Shown here piece after piece: positions 50,723-59,161 of a stretch of 64,000 bases of DNA. Positions within the stretch are counted from its first letter, which is position 1. Each line of letters starts with the position of its first letter. The stretch lies in the NCBI RefSeq assembly GCF_004349065.1, contig NZ_SMKZ01000006.1:104736-168735 (forward strand), given 5' to 3'. The DNA comes from Jiangella asiatica. Lineage in GTDB: Bacteria > Actinomycetota > Actinomycetes > Jiangellales > Jiangellaceae. The position numbers and the translations under genes were made by a program. The notes below the pieces were generated by a model. That model made no database searches. It saw only the letters and a program-made list of their open reading frames with translations, and was not told the DNA's origin.

Positions 50723-51886
50723 TCACGCGTCCGCGCGCACCGTCTCGCGGCGATCCCGCCGCACGATGTGGATCGCGATGAGCACGCCGGCGACGGTGAG
50801 CAGCGCCCCGACGAGGTAGAGCGGGCGCGGCCCCGGCCCGCCGGCGATGACGCGCCCGCCCAGCCAGCCGGCGAACGCCGCAGCGAGCTGGAAACCCGAC
50901 GCGTTGACCGCCACCGCCAGCGTGGGTGCGGCGACGGCAGTGGTCAGGACGCGCGCCTGCATGCCGGGGATGATCGCGAAAGCCAGCACGCCGACGGCGA
51001 ACGTCAGGACCGCCGCCGCGACCGGTGACTCGGCGACCGCCCAGAACAGCGTCAACGTGGCGGCCAGTGCGATGAGCAGTCCGCGCACCGCCGCCATCAG
51101 GGACCGGTCGGCCAGCCAGCCGCCGCCGAAGTTGCCCACGACCGCGCCCGCGCCGTAGACCAGCAGCAATATCGGAACCGCGGCGGAGGAGAACCCACTC
51201 ACGCCGGTGAGCAGCGGCACGATGTAGGTGAACACCATCACCACGCCGACGCTGCCCACCGCGGTGAGCGCGATCGCGAGCTGGACGTCCCGGTCGGCGA
51301 ACACCCGCAGCTCAGTCAGCACTGAGCGGGTGGTCTCGCTCGGCCGGTCGGGAACCGCCAGCAGCACCAGGAGCAGGGCCGCGGCGGTGAGTGCGGCCAC
51401 CGTCGCGAACGTCGCCCGCCAGCCGAGACTCTGGCCGATGAACGTGCCGATGGGGCTGCCGAGGATGATGCCCAGGTTCATGCCGAGCGCGACCTTCGCG
51501 ACGGCGGAGCTCTCCCGGCCCGGGCCCGCCATCGCCGCGGCGGTGGCGATGGCCACGGCGAAGAAGGTCGCCACGGCCAGCCCGGCGACGAACCTCGTCA
51601 GCAGCGCGGTGGCGTAGCCGGGTGCCAGCGCGGAGCCCAGGTTGCCGAGCACGGACACGGCCACCAGGCCGGCGATGAGCGGCTTGCGGCTCATCCGGGC
51701 GGTCAGGACGGTCACGACGGGGCCGCCGACGATCATGCCGGCCGCGTAGGCCGTCACCAGCAGGCCGGCGGCGGGAACCGACACGTCCAGCCCGTCCGCG
51801 ACATCCGGCAGGATGCCGGCGATCACGAACTCACCGGTCGTGAGGCTGAAGACCACGAGCATGAGGGCGAGGACGGGCAGCGGCAC
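50723..51886 (-). CDS. MFS efflux transporter (DHA1, AraJ/chloramphenicol-resistance type)
   Basis: A 387-residue, 12-helix protein. It has LVVFSLTTGEFVIAGILPDVADGL (the TTGEFVIAG segment of the sugar-efflux/AraJ-type pumps), LLVTAYAAGMIVGGPVVTVLTARMSRKPLI and ALGMNLGIILGSPIGTFIGQSLGWRATF (motif C). Divergent from a MarR regulator, with an inverted repeat between the two. Likely efflux of a drug or phenolic compound, induced through MarR. Confidence 0.9.
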   Translation of the reverse strand: MPLPVLALMLVVFSLTTGEFVIAGILPDVADGLDVSVPAAGLLVTAYAAGMIVGGPVVTVLTARMSRKPLIAGLVAVSVLGNLGSALAPGYATALLTRFVAGLAVATFFAVAIATAAAMAGPGRESSAVAKVALGMNLGIILGSPIGTFIGQSLGWRATFATVAALTAAALLLVLLAVPDRPSETTRSVLTELRVFADRDVQLAIALTAVGSVGVVMVFTYIVPLLTGVSGFSSAAVPILLLVYGAGAVVGNFGGGWLADRSLMAAVRGLLIALAATLTLFWAVAESPVAAAVLTFAVGVLAFAIIPGMQARVLTTAVAAPTLAVAVNASGFQLAAAFAGWLGGRVIAGGPGPRPLYLVGALLTVAGVLIAIHIVRRDRRETVRADA

Positions 51887-51899
51887 GGCGGACTCCCTC

Positions 51900-51936
51900 G
51901 ATAGTTCTAGTTTGAATAATCCGAATTAGAACTATC
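51900..51936. promoter_or_regulatory. MarR-type operator between pump and regulator
   Basis: GATAGTTCTA (51900-51909) and TTAGAACTATC (51926-51936) are near-perfect complements, around an AT-rich centre that is unusual in this GC-rich region. The site lies between the divergent MFS gene (start 51886) and MarR gene (start 51969) and fits autoregulated control of both. Confidence 0.75.
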
Positions 51937-51968
51937 ACAGCTCGAAGCATGCGCACTACACTCGGGGT

Positions 51969-52406
51969 GTGACGAGCCAGGCGCAGCCGCAGCGGGCGGA
52001 CGGCGGCATCGATCGCGACGTCTGCCGGCTCATCCAGCAGTTCGTCCAGCGCCTCGACGTCCACGTCCGGCGGGTCGCCGACCAGCTCGGCCTCACCGCG
52101 GCGCAGGTGATCGCACTGCGCGAGCTCTCCGAGCCCATCACCGCGCGGGAGCTGGCCGGCCGGATGTCCTGCGAGGCCTCGAACGCCACGTTCGTCGTCG
52201 ACCGCCTGGAGGGCCAGGGCCTCGTCGAGCGGCACCCCCACCCGACCGACCGGCGCGCCAAGCGGATCGTCCTGACCGCGGGCGGCCAGCGGACACGATC
52301 CACCGTCCTCGAGCGACTGGCCACGGACTCCCAGCTGAGCCCGCTCACCGACTCCCAACAGGAGACGCTCCGCGACCTGCTGCGTACCCTCGTCGCCCAG
52401 CCGTAG
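51969..52406 (+). CDS. MarR-family transcriptional regulator
   Basis: GTG at 51969. The 145-residue protein has the MarR winged helix: LGLTAAQVIALRELSEPITARELAGRMSCEASNATFVVDRLEGQGLVERHPHPTDRRAKRIVLTAGGQ. Helices at both ends form the dimer. It is divergent from the MFS pump at 50723-51886 and very probably represses it. It is followed by a strong terminator hairpin. Confidence 0.92.
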   Translation: MTSQAQPQRADGGIDRDVCRLIQQFVQRLDVHVRRVADQLGLTAAQVIALRELSEPITARELAGRMSCEASNATFVVDRLEGQGLVERHPHPTDRRAKRIVLTAGGQRTRSTVLERLATDSQLSPLTDSQQETLRDLLRTLVAQP

Positions 52407-52438
52407 CCGCCCGCCGGCGGGCATGATGGCGCGGACGA

Positions 52439-52494
52439 ATCGACGAAGCCCGGGTCCGTCCGCGCAACGGCGGACGGACCCGGGCTTCGTCGAT
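52439..52494. terminator. Bidirectional terminator with a perfect 25-bp stem
   Basis: Arms 52439-52463 and 52470-52494 are exact complements (outer part ATCGACGAAGCCCGGG) with a 6-base loop GCAACG. It sits between the convergent MarR gene (ends 52406) and the acidic repeat gene (ends 52501). No long T-run follows, common for actinobacterial terminators. Confidence 0.88.
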
Positions 52495-52500
52495 GGCGGC

Positions 52501-53112
52501 TCAGAGGCCGATGTGGACGTCCACGTCGACCTGCGCGTCGGCCTCGATGGTGACATCGACGGTGGCGTCGACCTCGACGTCGAGCCCGTCGCCGAGGCCC
52601 GCGTCGACGGCAGCGCTCAATCCGGCCTCGACCGCGGCTTCGACGTCGGCCTCGACCGCGGCTTCGACGTCTGCGTCGGCATCGGCCTGCACATCGGCCT
52701 CGACCTCGACCGTGATCCCGGGCTGAGCCGAGAGATCGACGGTTGCGGTGGCTTCGGCGTCGATGTCGGCGTTGGCCCGCAGGCTCGCTTCGACCGCGGC
52801 CTCGATGTCTGCCGCGACGTCGGCCGAGAGGTCGGCGCTCGCGTCGACCTCGACGTCATCGACCTCAGCCTGGGCATCGGCCTCAGCCTGGGCATCGGCC
52901 TCAGCGGCAGCTTCGGCCTCAGCGGCAGCGTCGGCCTCGGCGGCAGCGTCGAGCTCGGCGGTGGCCTCGGCCCCGCCGGTCTCGGCCTTGAGGGAAGCGG
53001 AATGACTCGCCTTGGCGACGTTGTCCGCGGCAGATGCCGGCACAACGCCGAGCAGCAGGCCGGCGGCGACGGCCGGGACGGCGACAAGAGTGGACATACG
53101 GCAAGCATTCAT
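52501..53112 (-). CDS. Secreted Ala/Asp/Glu-rich repeat protein
   Basis: A 203-residue protein. A signal peptide (MNACRMSTLVAVPAVAAGLLLGVVPASAAD, cut near 29) is followed by low-complexity, very acidic sequence built from A-D-A-E-A and V-E-A-D-V units (AEADAQAEADAQAEVDDVEV; DVEAAVEADVEAAVEAGL; DVEVDATVDVTIEADAQVDV). There is almost no basic residue after the signal. The N-terminal half looks helical, the C-terminal half strand-forming. No family was recognised. Surface, cation binding or matrix roles are possible. The frame is real: signal peptide, stop and terminator agree. Confidence 0.75.
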   Translation of the reverse strand: MNACRMSTLVAVPAVAAGLLLGVVPASAADNVAKASHSASLKAETGGAEATAELDAAAEADAAAEAEAAAEADAQAEADAQAEVDDVEVDASADLSADVAADIEAAVEASLRANADIDAEATATVDLSAQPGITVEVEADVQADADADVEAAVEADVEAAVEAGLSAAVDAGLGDGLDVEVDATVDVTIEADAQVDVDVHIGL

Positions 53113-53295
53113 GGATGTCTGGCTCTTTCGTGTCTAGGTGACGAAGGGCCCCACAAGGCTCCGAGTTACAGCGCTGCGAGTCAAGGTCGCTTTCACCTGC
53201 AAGTACTAATTGCCTCGGTCGCACAGTCCGCAGCCGGCGACAGATCTGATGCTGAGGACGCCACCACCGGTCACCTATGTCGGGGGCTGACGGGT

Positions 53296-53817
53296 TCAGT
53301 CCGGAGCCGTGGGCCGGGCGGCTTCGAGGACGGCGACGAGGCGGCGCATGGTGTCCAGTGCGCCGCGCAGCTCGTTCAGGTCGAGCTGAGCGCCGATGCG
53401 GTCGGCCCAGGGGTGCTGGACGAGCGAGATCCGGCGGATCGCCCAGTAGCCCGCCTCGGTGCAGGCCAGGAGCTTGGCGCGGCGATGGGCGGGGTTGGGT
53501 CGGTACTCCGCGAGGCCCTGGTCGGCGAGCAGGTCGGCGACCCGGCGGACGCCCTGGCGGCTCATTCCCATGAGCCGGCCGATGTCGGCGAGGGTGCGTG
53601 GCTGGTCGAGGACGCCGCCGAGGACCTGCCACCAAGCGGCGGTGATGCCGCCGGCCGCGGCCATGTCCTGTGCGGCCTCCATCAGGCGGGCGTTGAGCCG
53701 GAGCGTCGTCAGCGCGATGTCGGTGAGAGCATCGCCGGCGGGAGTGGCCGGCGGCGGGACCGGCCACTCCTCACGGGGCGGGACGACGGCGTCCGGCGCG
53801 TTCTGCGCGGTGGTCAT
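53296..53817 (-). CDS. MarR-like winged-helix regulator
   Basis: GTG or ATG near 53817. The 173-residue protein has an acidic/proline leader and a MarR-type domain: LRLNARLMEAAQDMAAAGGITAAWWQVLGGVLDQPRTLADIGRLMGMSRQGVRRVADLLADQGLAEYRPNPAHRRAKLLACTEAG. It follows the DJ-1 gene by six bases on the same strand, so the two form an operon. A palindrome upstream of the DJ-1 gene is the probable operator. Confidence 0.88.
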   Translation of the reverse strand: MTTAQNAPDAVVPPREEWPVPPPATPAGDALTDIALTTLRLNARLMEAAQDMAAAGGITAAWWQVLGGVLDQPRTLADIGRLMGMSRQGVRRVADLLADQGLAEYRPNPAHRRAKLLACTEAGYWAIRRISLVQHPWADRIGAQLDLNELRGALDTMRRLVAVLEAARPTAPD

Positions 53818-53823
53818 GGGGTC

Positions 53824-54432
53824 TCAGTGTGCCTGCACGAGGACGGGGTACGCGCTCGCGTCGGCCCGGTGGAACACTCCCTCGTACGCCTCGAGTGTGC
53901 GGTCCGAGACCAGTCCCAGCCGGCGCAGCGTCGCGCGGGCGAACTGGACGGGCGAGTCGGGGCCGGCGGTGATGAGGTCGCCGTCGACGACGGCGCGTTC
54001 GTCGACGTAGAGGCCGGCGCCGGCGTAGCCGGTGGCCTCGAGGTACTCGGGAGCGGCGCTGGTGTGGCGACGGTGGTCGAGCAGGCCGCCTCGGGCCAGC
54101 CCGGCGGTTGCGCCGCAGATGGCCGCGACCGGAACGCCGACGTCCAGGAAGCGGGCGGCCGCGGCGACGAGCGCGGTACCGCCGTCGGCGTCCCAGAACT
54201 CGGCGCCGGCAAGGATCAGCAGGTCGCTCGAGGCCGGGTGGAGGTCGGCGAGCAGCATGTCGGGGACCATGCGGATCCCGCCCATCGACGTGACCGGCTC
54301 GGCAGTCTCGGCGACCGTGACGACGTTCCACGGGGTGCCGGTGAAGCGGCCGGTGCGCAGCTCGACGAGCAGGTGCCCGATCTCCCAGTCGGCGAGCGTG
54401 TCGTAGATGGCGATGTGTGCGGTAGGCGTCAT
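53824..54432 (-). CDS. DJ-1/PfpI-family protein
   Basis: ATG at 54432 (MTPTAHIAIYDTLADWEIGHLL); in-frame starts further upstream would lie in the operator. The 202-residue protein has the DJ-1/PfpI fold with the nucleophile elbow VAAICGATAGLARGGLLD (Cys) and LLILAGAEFW. Members are chaperones, glyoxalases or amidotransferase-like. Cotranscribed with a MarR-like regulator, so probably stress- or ligand-inducible. Confidence 0.88.
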   Translation of the reverse strand: MTPTAHIAIYDTLADWEIGHLLVELRTGRFTGTPWNVVTVAETAEPVTSMGGIRMVPDMLLADLHPASSDLLILAGAEFWDADGGTALVAAAARFLDVGVPVAAICGATAGLARGGLLDHRRHTSAAPEYLEATGYAGAGLYVDERAVVDGDLITAGPDSPVQFARATLRRLGLVSDRTLEAYEGVFHRADASAYPVLVQAH

Positions 54433-54433
54433 G

Positions 54434-54466
54434 GACAACATGTTGTCATATTGGGAGCATGTTGTC
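54434..54466. promoter_or_regulatory. Operator-like palindrome plus half site upstream of the DJ-1/MarR unit
   Basis: GACAACATGTTGTC (54434-54447) is a perfect 14-bp palindrome that abuts the DJ-1 start. ATGTTGTC occurs again at 54459-54466. MarR-type regulators often bind such repeats, and the MarR gene of this operon is the obvious binder. Confidence 0.7.
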
Positions 54467-54520
54467 AATAAGCCATGGGTGCATGGCCAGGCGAGGACGT
54501 CCCGCGCGTACGCTCCCGGT

Positions 54521-54964
54521 GTGGACGCCGTGCTGCCAGTGGTCGACGAGCACCAGGTGCTGGTGGCCGCCCCGGCGGGCGCGGTCTGGAGTTCGCTCGC
54601 TGGACATCTCCCGGGCGCTCAGGGTGCGCCCGCCGCGGCGTATGCGCGCCTGGTGGCAGCACGGCCCCGGCGATCCTCGGGTCGGCTGCTTGACATCGGC
54701 GCCACGCTGCCGGGCTTCACCGTGGTCGAGTCGGTGCCGGACCGGTACCTGCGGCTCGCCGGCCAGCACCTGTTCTCGAGATACGACCTCTGCTTCACGC
54801 TGGCCGGGGAGTCTGATCGAACGCTGCTCACCGCCCGCACGCTCGCGGATTTCCCCGGCTTGCGTGGACGGCTCTACTGGCTGATGGTCATCAAGTCCAG
54901 CGCACATCGCCGGCTCATGGCACGCATGCTGTGCGGAGTTCGCCGCGACGCCGAAGGGCGGTAG
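54521..54964 (+). CDS. SRPBCC-like (polyketide cyclase/DUF2867-like) protein
   Basis: GTG at 54521 is the likely start (VDAVLPVVDEHQVLVAAPAGAVWSSL); earlier in-frame starts have no support. The 147-residue protein shows an SRPBCC pattern: an N-terminal strand DEHQVLVAAPAGAVWSSLAG, central GFTVVESVPDRYLRLAGQHLFSRYDLCFTLAG and a C-terminal helix LRGRLYWLMVIKSSAHRRLMARML. Probably binds a hydrophobic ligand. Divergent from the DJ-1/MarR operon. The gap 54965-55198 holds nothing supported. Confidence 0.7.
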   Translation: MDAVLPVVDEHQVLVAAPAGAVWSSLAGHLPGAQGAPAAAYARLVAARPRRSSGRLLDIGATLPGFTVVESVPDRYLRLAGQHLFSRYDLCFTLAGESDRTLLTARTLADFPGLRGRLYWLMVIKSSAHRRLMARMLCGVRRDAEGR

Positions 54965-55198
54965 GGGCGACGTGATCGCGAACGGTGCGGCGATCGTGTG
55001 CGGGGCTCCGACCCGGCGGCGGCTGCCCGTCGCGGCGTCTCGATTCCCCCGTGAACGAGACGCCGGCCGGGGCGGAGCCCGCCCCCCATACACCAGGCAA
55101 GACGTCCGGATGTGCCCGCTATGACGCGCTCCGCACCATACAGCAGTGTGATCAGAGTCACATCAGGGTTTTCCACAGGCCGGCGCGGCCGGCCGTCG

Positions 55199-56302
55199 TC
55201 ACCGCACGACGACGTCGACTCGCTGCGCGTGATTGTTGGCCATGCCCTGCCGGTTCCACGCGGCCTCGACCGGCTGACCGTTGCCGGCGTCGTCGCGCGC
55301 CCGGGCTCGCAGTGAGTACCGGCCCGGGGACCGGGCGTCCCACGTCCACGTCCAGGCCCGCCAAGCGTACGCATCCGGCTGCGGCCCGAGCGACGCCTGA
55401 TGCCAGCTATTCCCGCCGTTGACGCTGACCTCGACGGCGACGACAGGTGCCCAGCCGGACCACGCCCGCCCGGTGAGCTCGACGGTGCCGCGGTCGACGA
55501 TGCGCGTGCGACTCTGGAAGTCGGGGATGCCTGGCGGCTGGATCAGCGCCTTGGGCAGGATGCGCGTGACCGGCTCGCCGGGGTCGTCGGGTTCCTGCTT
55601 GAGCCGGTACGAGGTGACGTTCTGGTAGCCGTCGAACGGGGTGTCCAGGACTGTGACGCCCATCAGCCACTTGACGTGCGCCATGCCGTACCAGCCCGGC
55701 ACGACCAGCCGCACCGGTGCGCCGTGCTGGGGCGGCAGCGGCTGCCCGTTCATCGCGTACGCGAGCAGGACGTCGGGGAGCAGCGCCTCGCCCAGCGGGA
55801 GACCGCGCCGGTACGTCTGCTCCTCGCCCCGTTCCACGCCGCGGTCGGCACCGGTGAAGGCGACGTCGACGGCGCCGGCCGACACGCCGGCCTCGGTGAG
55901 CAGGTCGGCCAGCCGGACGCCGGTCCACGACGCCGTGCCGACCGCCTCGTCCAGCCACGGCTGGCTCACCGGTCGTGGGTCCAGCCTGGCCCGGCCGTTG
56001 CCCGCGCACTCCAGTGTGACCCGTTGCGTCACCTGCTCGCGGGCGTGCAGGTCGTCCAGGCCGATCGTCAGCGGCCGCGACACCGACCCGTCGACGGACA
56101 GCCGCCAGGTCGCCGGATCGAGTGCCGGGATGTCGTAGTGCGTCAGCAGATAGTGCAGCCCGACGGGTGTGACGTCGTAGCGCAATGCTTCCAGCGGCAT
56201 GCCGTGGTTGCGTGCGGCGAGCCGCAGCTCGTCGACAGAGATCCCCTCGCCCGGTTCCGCGACCCGCGCCGGAGCGCTGACGGATTCATCGATCATGGAC
56301 AT
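55199..56302 (-). CDS. Sulfite-oxidase-like molybdopterin oxidoreductase
   Basis: ATG at 56302 is used because GGGGG precedes it; ATG 56338 with AGGAG one base away is an alternative. The 367-residue protein has a molybdopterin-binding domain with VTLECAGNGRARLDPRPVSQPW (the Mo-binding Cys), then YDIPALDPATWRLSVDG, GAPVRLVVPGWYGMAHVKWL, and a C-terminal Mo-co dimerisation domain (GRAWSGWAPVVAVEVSVNGGNSWHQA). No heme domain. There is no twin-arginine signal, so it appears cytoplasmic. Substrate could be sulfite or another oxyanion. Confidence 0.88.
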   Translation of the reverse strand: MSMIDESVSAPARVAEPGEGISVDELRLAARNHGMPLEALRYDVTPVGLHYLLTHYDIPALDPATWRLSVDGSVSRPLTIGLDDLHAREQVTQRVTLECAGNGRARLDPRPVSQPWLDEAVGTASWTGVRLADLLTEAGVSAGAVDVAFTGADRGVERGEEQTYRRGLPLGEALLPDVLLAYAMNGQPLPPQHGAPVRLVVPGWYGMAHVKWLMGVTVLDTPFDGYQNVTSYRLKQEPDDPGEPVTRILPKALIQPPGIPDFQSRTRIVDRGTVELTGRAWSGWAPVVAVEVSVNGGNSWHQASLGPQPDAYAWRAWTWTWDARSPGRYSLRARARDDAGNGQPVEAAWNRQGMANNHAQRVDVVVR

Positions 56303-56352
56303 GGCCGGCCCCCGATCCTCGCCCCAGGGTCCAGTCATACTCCTGCTTCCGG

Positions 56353-56402
56353 TGATCATCAACGGTCAGCGACGTCATGGCGTCGCCACCGGTTGATGAT
56401 CA
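56353..56402. repeat. Nested hairpin upstream of the molybdoenzyme
   Basis: TGATCATCAACGGT (56353-56366) and ACCGGTTGATGATCA (56388-56402) pair with one extra base. An inner GCGACG / CGTCGC hairpin sits in the loop. It lies between the molybdoenzyme start and the divergent BBE gene, where it could be an operator region or an intergenic palindromic repeat. Confidence 0.6.
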
Positions 56403-56483
56403 TGGGGAACTCGGCCCGCACACGCCCCGTCACACGGGCGTATGACAGACAGGTACCTCCGCATACCAACATAGGGGGCAGCC

Positions 56484-57854
56484 ATGGCACAGATCACCAT
56501 CGATCAGCTGCGCGAGCGGGTCCGCGGACCCGTCGTCGCCGAGGGGGACGAGGGGTACGACGACGCCCGCAGGGTGTACAACGCGATGATCGACCGGCGG
56601 CCGCGGGTGGTCGTCCGCTGCGTGAACGCCGGCGACGTCGCCGCGGTGGTGGATTTCGCGCGGGAGAACGGGCTCCCGGTCGCGGTCCGGGGCGGGTCGC
56701 ACAGCGTGCCCGGCTTCGGCACCGTCGACGACGGCGTTGTCATCGACCTGGGCGGGATGCGGGGCGTCCGCGTCGACCCGCACAACCGCACCGCCCGCGC
56801 CGAGGGCGGCGCCACCTGGGGCGACTTCAACGCCGCCACGCACGCGTTCGGCCTGGCCACCACTGGCGGGATCATCTCGACCACCGGCGTCGGCGGCCTC
56901 ACGCTGGGCGGCGGCATCGGCTACCTGGCCCGCGGTTTCGGGCTGTCGTGCGACAACCTGGTTTCCGCCGACGTCGTCACGGCGGACGGCCGCTTCCTGG
57001 TCGCGAACGCGCGGGAGAACGAGGACCTGTTCTGGGCGCTGCGAGGTGGCGGCGGCAACTTCGGCGTCGTCACGTCGTTCGAGTTCGCGCTGCACCCGGT
57101 CCGCGACATCTACGGCGGCCCGATGTTCTTCGAGCTCGACGACGCCGGCGACGTGCTGCGCTTCTACCGCGACTTCATCCAGGACGCGCCGGAGCAGTTC
57201 GGCGGCTTCCCGGCGTTCCAGATCGCGCCACCGCTCCCGTTCATCCCCGAGAACCGCCACGGCGACCCGTTCCTGGCGTTCGTCACCTGCTGGGCCGGGC
57301 CGCTGGAGGAGGGCGAACAGGTGGTCAAGCCGCTGCGCGACGTCGCGCCGGTCGTGGCCGAGCACGTCGGCCCGATGCCGTACCCGGCGCTGAACAGCGC
57401 GTTCGACGGACTCGTTCCGCCCGGACTGCAGCACTACTGGAAGGCCAACTTCGTCACCGAGCTCACCGATGACGCCATCGCGGCCCACTTGGAGTACGGG
57501 CCCCGGGTGCCGGTGGTCAACTCGACGATGCACATGTACCCGATCAACGGCGCCTGCCACCGGGTCGCACCGGACGAGACGGCGTTCGCCTACCGCGACG
57601 CCACGTTCGCGGCGGTTATCGCCGGGATGTGGCCGGACCCGGCGCAGAACGCGGCCAACACCCAGTGGGTGCGCGACTACTACGCCGCCACCGCGCCGTT
57701 GTCGGAGGAAGGCGGATACGTCAACTTCATGGCCGGCGACGACCAGGACCGGATCGCGGCGAACTACAAGGGCAACTACGCCCGCCTGGTCGACGTCAAG
57801 CGCCGTTACGACCCGGACAATCTGTTCCGGCTCAACCAGAACATCCGGCCGTGA
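56484..57854 (+). CDS. FAD-binding oxidoreductase, BBE type
   Basis: A 456-residue VAO-family flavoprotein with an AGGGGGC-type site before the ATG. RGGSHSVPGFG at 69-79 includes the FAD-linking His (H73). LTLGGGIGYLARGFGLSCDNL and FWALRGGGGNFGVVTSFEF follow, and the end is YDPDNLFRLNQNIRP. It is similar over the full length to the enzyme at 32700-34088 and both share GGVGYL/GGIGYL and the LFRLN end. Divergent from the molybdoenzyme. Substrate unknown. Confidence 0.9.
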   Translation: MAQITIDQLRERVRGPVVAEGDEGYDDARRVYNAMIDRRPRVVVRCVNAGDVAAVVDFARENGLPVAVRGGSHSVPGFGTVDDGVVIDLGGMRGVRVDPHNRTARAEGGATWGDFNAATHAFGLATTGGIISTTGVGGLTLGGGIGYLARGFGLSCDNLVSADVVTADGRFLVANARENEDLFWALRGGGGNFGVVTSFEFALHPVRDIYGGPMFFELDDAGDVLRFYRDFIQDAPEQFGGFPAFQIAPPLPFIPENRHGDPFLAFVTCWAGPLEEGEQVVKPLRDVAPVVAEHVGPMPYPALNSAFDGLVPPGLQHYWKANFVTELTDDAIAAHLEYGPRVPVVNSTMHMYPINGACHRVAPDETAFAYRDATFAAVIAGMWPDPAQNAANTQWVRDYYAATAPLSEEGGYVNFMAGDDQDRIAANYKGNYARLVDVKRRYDPDNLFRLNQNIRP

Positions 57855-57861
57855 GCTGGTG

Positions 57862-58671
57862 TCATATCGAGATGTCGGCCACGACGGCGTAGTGGTCGGA
57901 CGGGTGCAGGCCGTTGACGGTCTCGTCGACGACGTACGTCCGGGTCACCTTCGGCGGGTCGCCGGCGGCGGCGCGGACCAGCACGTAGTCGATGCGCCGG
58001 TCCAGCTGCTCGAACGCGCCCCGCGGTGCGAACGGGACCGCGGAGCTGAGCGTGACGCCGTCGCCGGCACCACCGCCGGCGACCCAGGCGTCCGTCAGCT
58101 CCGTGGTCAGCGCCTGGATTACGGGACTGTCCGGTCCGGCGTTGAGGTCGCCGACGAGGATGACGGGCAGGCTGCTGTCGCGCGTGCTCAGGTCGGTGAC
58201 CAGCCGGGCCAGCTCGCGGGTCTGGGCGAGGTGGTCGTCGGCGAGGTGGGCGTGGTACTCCGCGCAGGCGCAGAGGACGTACAGCGGGCCGCGCGGGTGT
58301 TCGACCGCCACGACGAGCGCGACCGGCCGCTCGGCCCGGCTCGACGGCAACGGGTGGGTCCACGAGTGCCGGATCGGCCACCGGCTCAGCACGCACACGA
58401 CAAGGCCGACGTCGTCGTGGTCGGGTGACCCCGGGGCAGCGGGCAGGTCGGGCAATGACGGGCCGGCGGCGACGGAGTAGAGGCCGAGCGGCGCGGCGAG
58501 CACCTCGGCCTGCGACGACTCGCGGGAGGTCCACGACTCCTGCAGCCCGACGACGTCAGGCTGGTGCGCGGCGAGGGTGGCGGCGACGCCGATCTGGCGG
58601 TCGCGCCACCGCTCCCCGAACCGCCACCAGACGTTCCAGGTCATGACTCGCACGGTGTCTTCGCTCGGCAT
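57862..58671 (-). CDS. Endonuclease/exonuclease/phosphatase (EEP)-family protein
   Basis: A 269-residue protein with the EEP motifs in order: VMTWNVWWRF, HQPDVVGLQESW (metal-binding Glu), ACAEYHAHLADDHLAQTREL, PVILVGDLNAGPDSP (catalytic Asp-Asn), RRIDYVLVRA and GLHPSDHYAVVADI (SDHxxV). All usual catalytic residues are present. There is no signal peptide. Could act on nucleic acid, phosphoinositide-like esters or sugar phosphates. Convergent to the BBE gene, with 7 bases between stops. Confidence 0.9.
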   Translation of the reverse strand: MPSEDTVRVMTWNVWWRFGERWRDRQIGVAATLAAHQPDVVGLQESWTSRESSQAEVLAAPLGLYSVAAGPSLPDLPAAPGSPDHDDVGLVVCVLSRWPIRHSWTHPLPSSRAERPVALVVAVEHPRGPLYVLCACAEYHAHLADDHLAQTRELARLVTDLSTRDSSLPVILVGDLNAGPDSPVIQALTTELTDAWVAGGGAGDGVTLSSAVPFAPRGAFEQLDRRIDYVLVRAAAGDPPKVTRTYVVDETVNGLHPSDHYAVVADISI

Positions 58672-58731
58672 CCACGGACACCTCCTCGTCCTGCTGTGTA
58701 CCCACGACGTGCGTACCCACGACGGACGAGG

Positions 58732-59082
58732 TCAGCGCGGCGGCTGGTCGCCGAACTCGTCGATCAGCGCGGACGGGGCGGTGAGCCGCCACGCCTCGAA
58801 GGTCAGCTCGGTCAGCTCGTCGGCCTCGATGTCGGAGAGGTGGACCACGACCCAGCCGAACGCGCCGGCGGTGAACTGGATCTCGAAGACGTGTGGCCGC
58901 TCGGCCACCAGCGCCAGTTGTTCGGGGATGGTCTGCTTCAGGCCGACCGTCTGCGTGGCCTCCCACAGATAGCCGAAGGTCTTGTCGCGCACCGTGAAGG
59001 ACGTGTAGGTGGGCGACTCCCTGCGGCGCACCTCCGGCAGGCGGTCGAGGATTCCCAGGAACACGGTGTCGGGCACGGCCAT
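58732..59082 (-). CDS. MmcQ/YjbR-family protein
   Basis: ATG at 59082 (MAVPDTVFLGILDRLPEVRRRESP); an ATG at 59136 is an alternative. The 116-residue protein has the YjbR pattern: SFTVRDKTFGYLWEATQTVGLKQTIPEQLALV and GWVVVHLSDIEADELTELTFEAWRLTAP. These double-wing DNA-binding-like proteins have no fixed function. The dispersed palindrome copy 3 lies just upstream. Confidence 0.85.
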   Translation of the reverse strand: MAVPDTVFLGILDRLPEVRRRESPTYTSFTVRDKTFGYLWEATQTVGLKQTIPEQLALVAERPHVFEIQFTAGAFGWVVVHLSDIEADELTELTFEAWRLTAPSALIDEFGDQPPR

Positions 59083-59161
59083 GGGCTCATCGAACCAGGC
59101 CGCCGACAGCGCCCGCCATCGCCCTCGCACCGGCATCGCCCTCCATCCGACGCTCGTCCCC

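Noticed and set aside
52423..54471. A 682-codon plus-strand open frame rich in Gly/Asp/Val
   Set aside because: It is the complement of the acidic repeat gene and of the DJ-1 and MarR genes, all of which have clear domains, signal peptide or operator on the minus strand.
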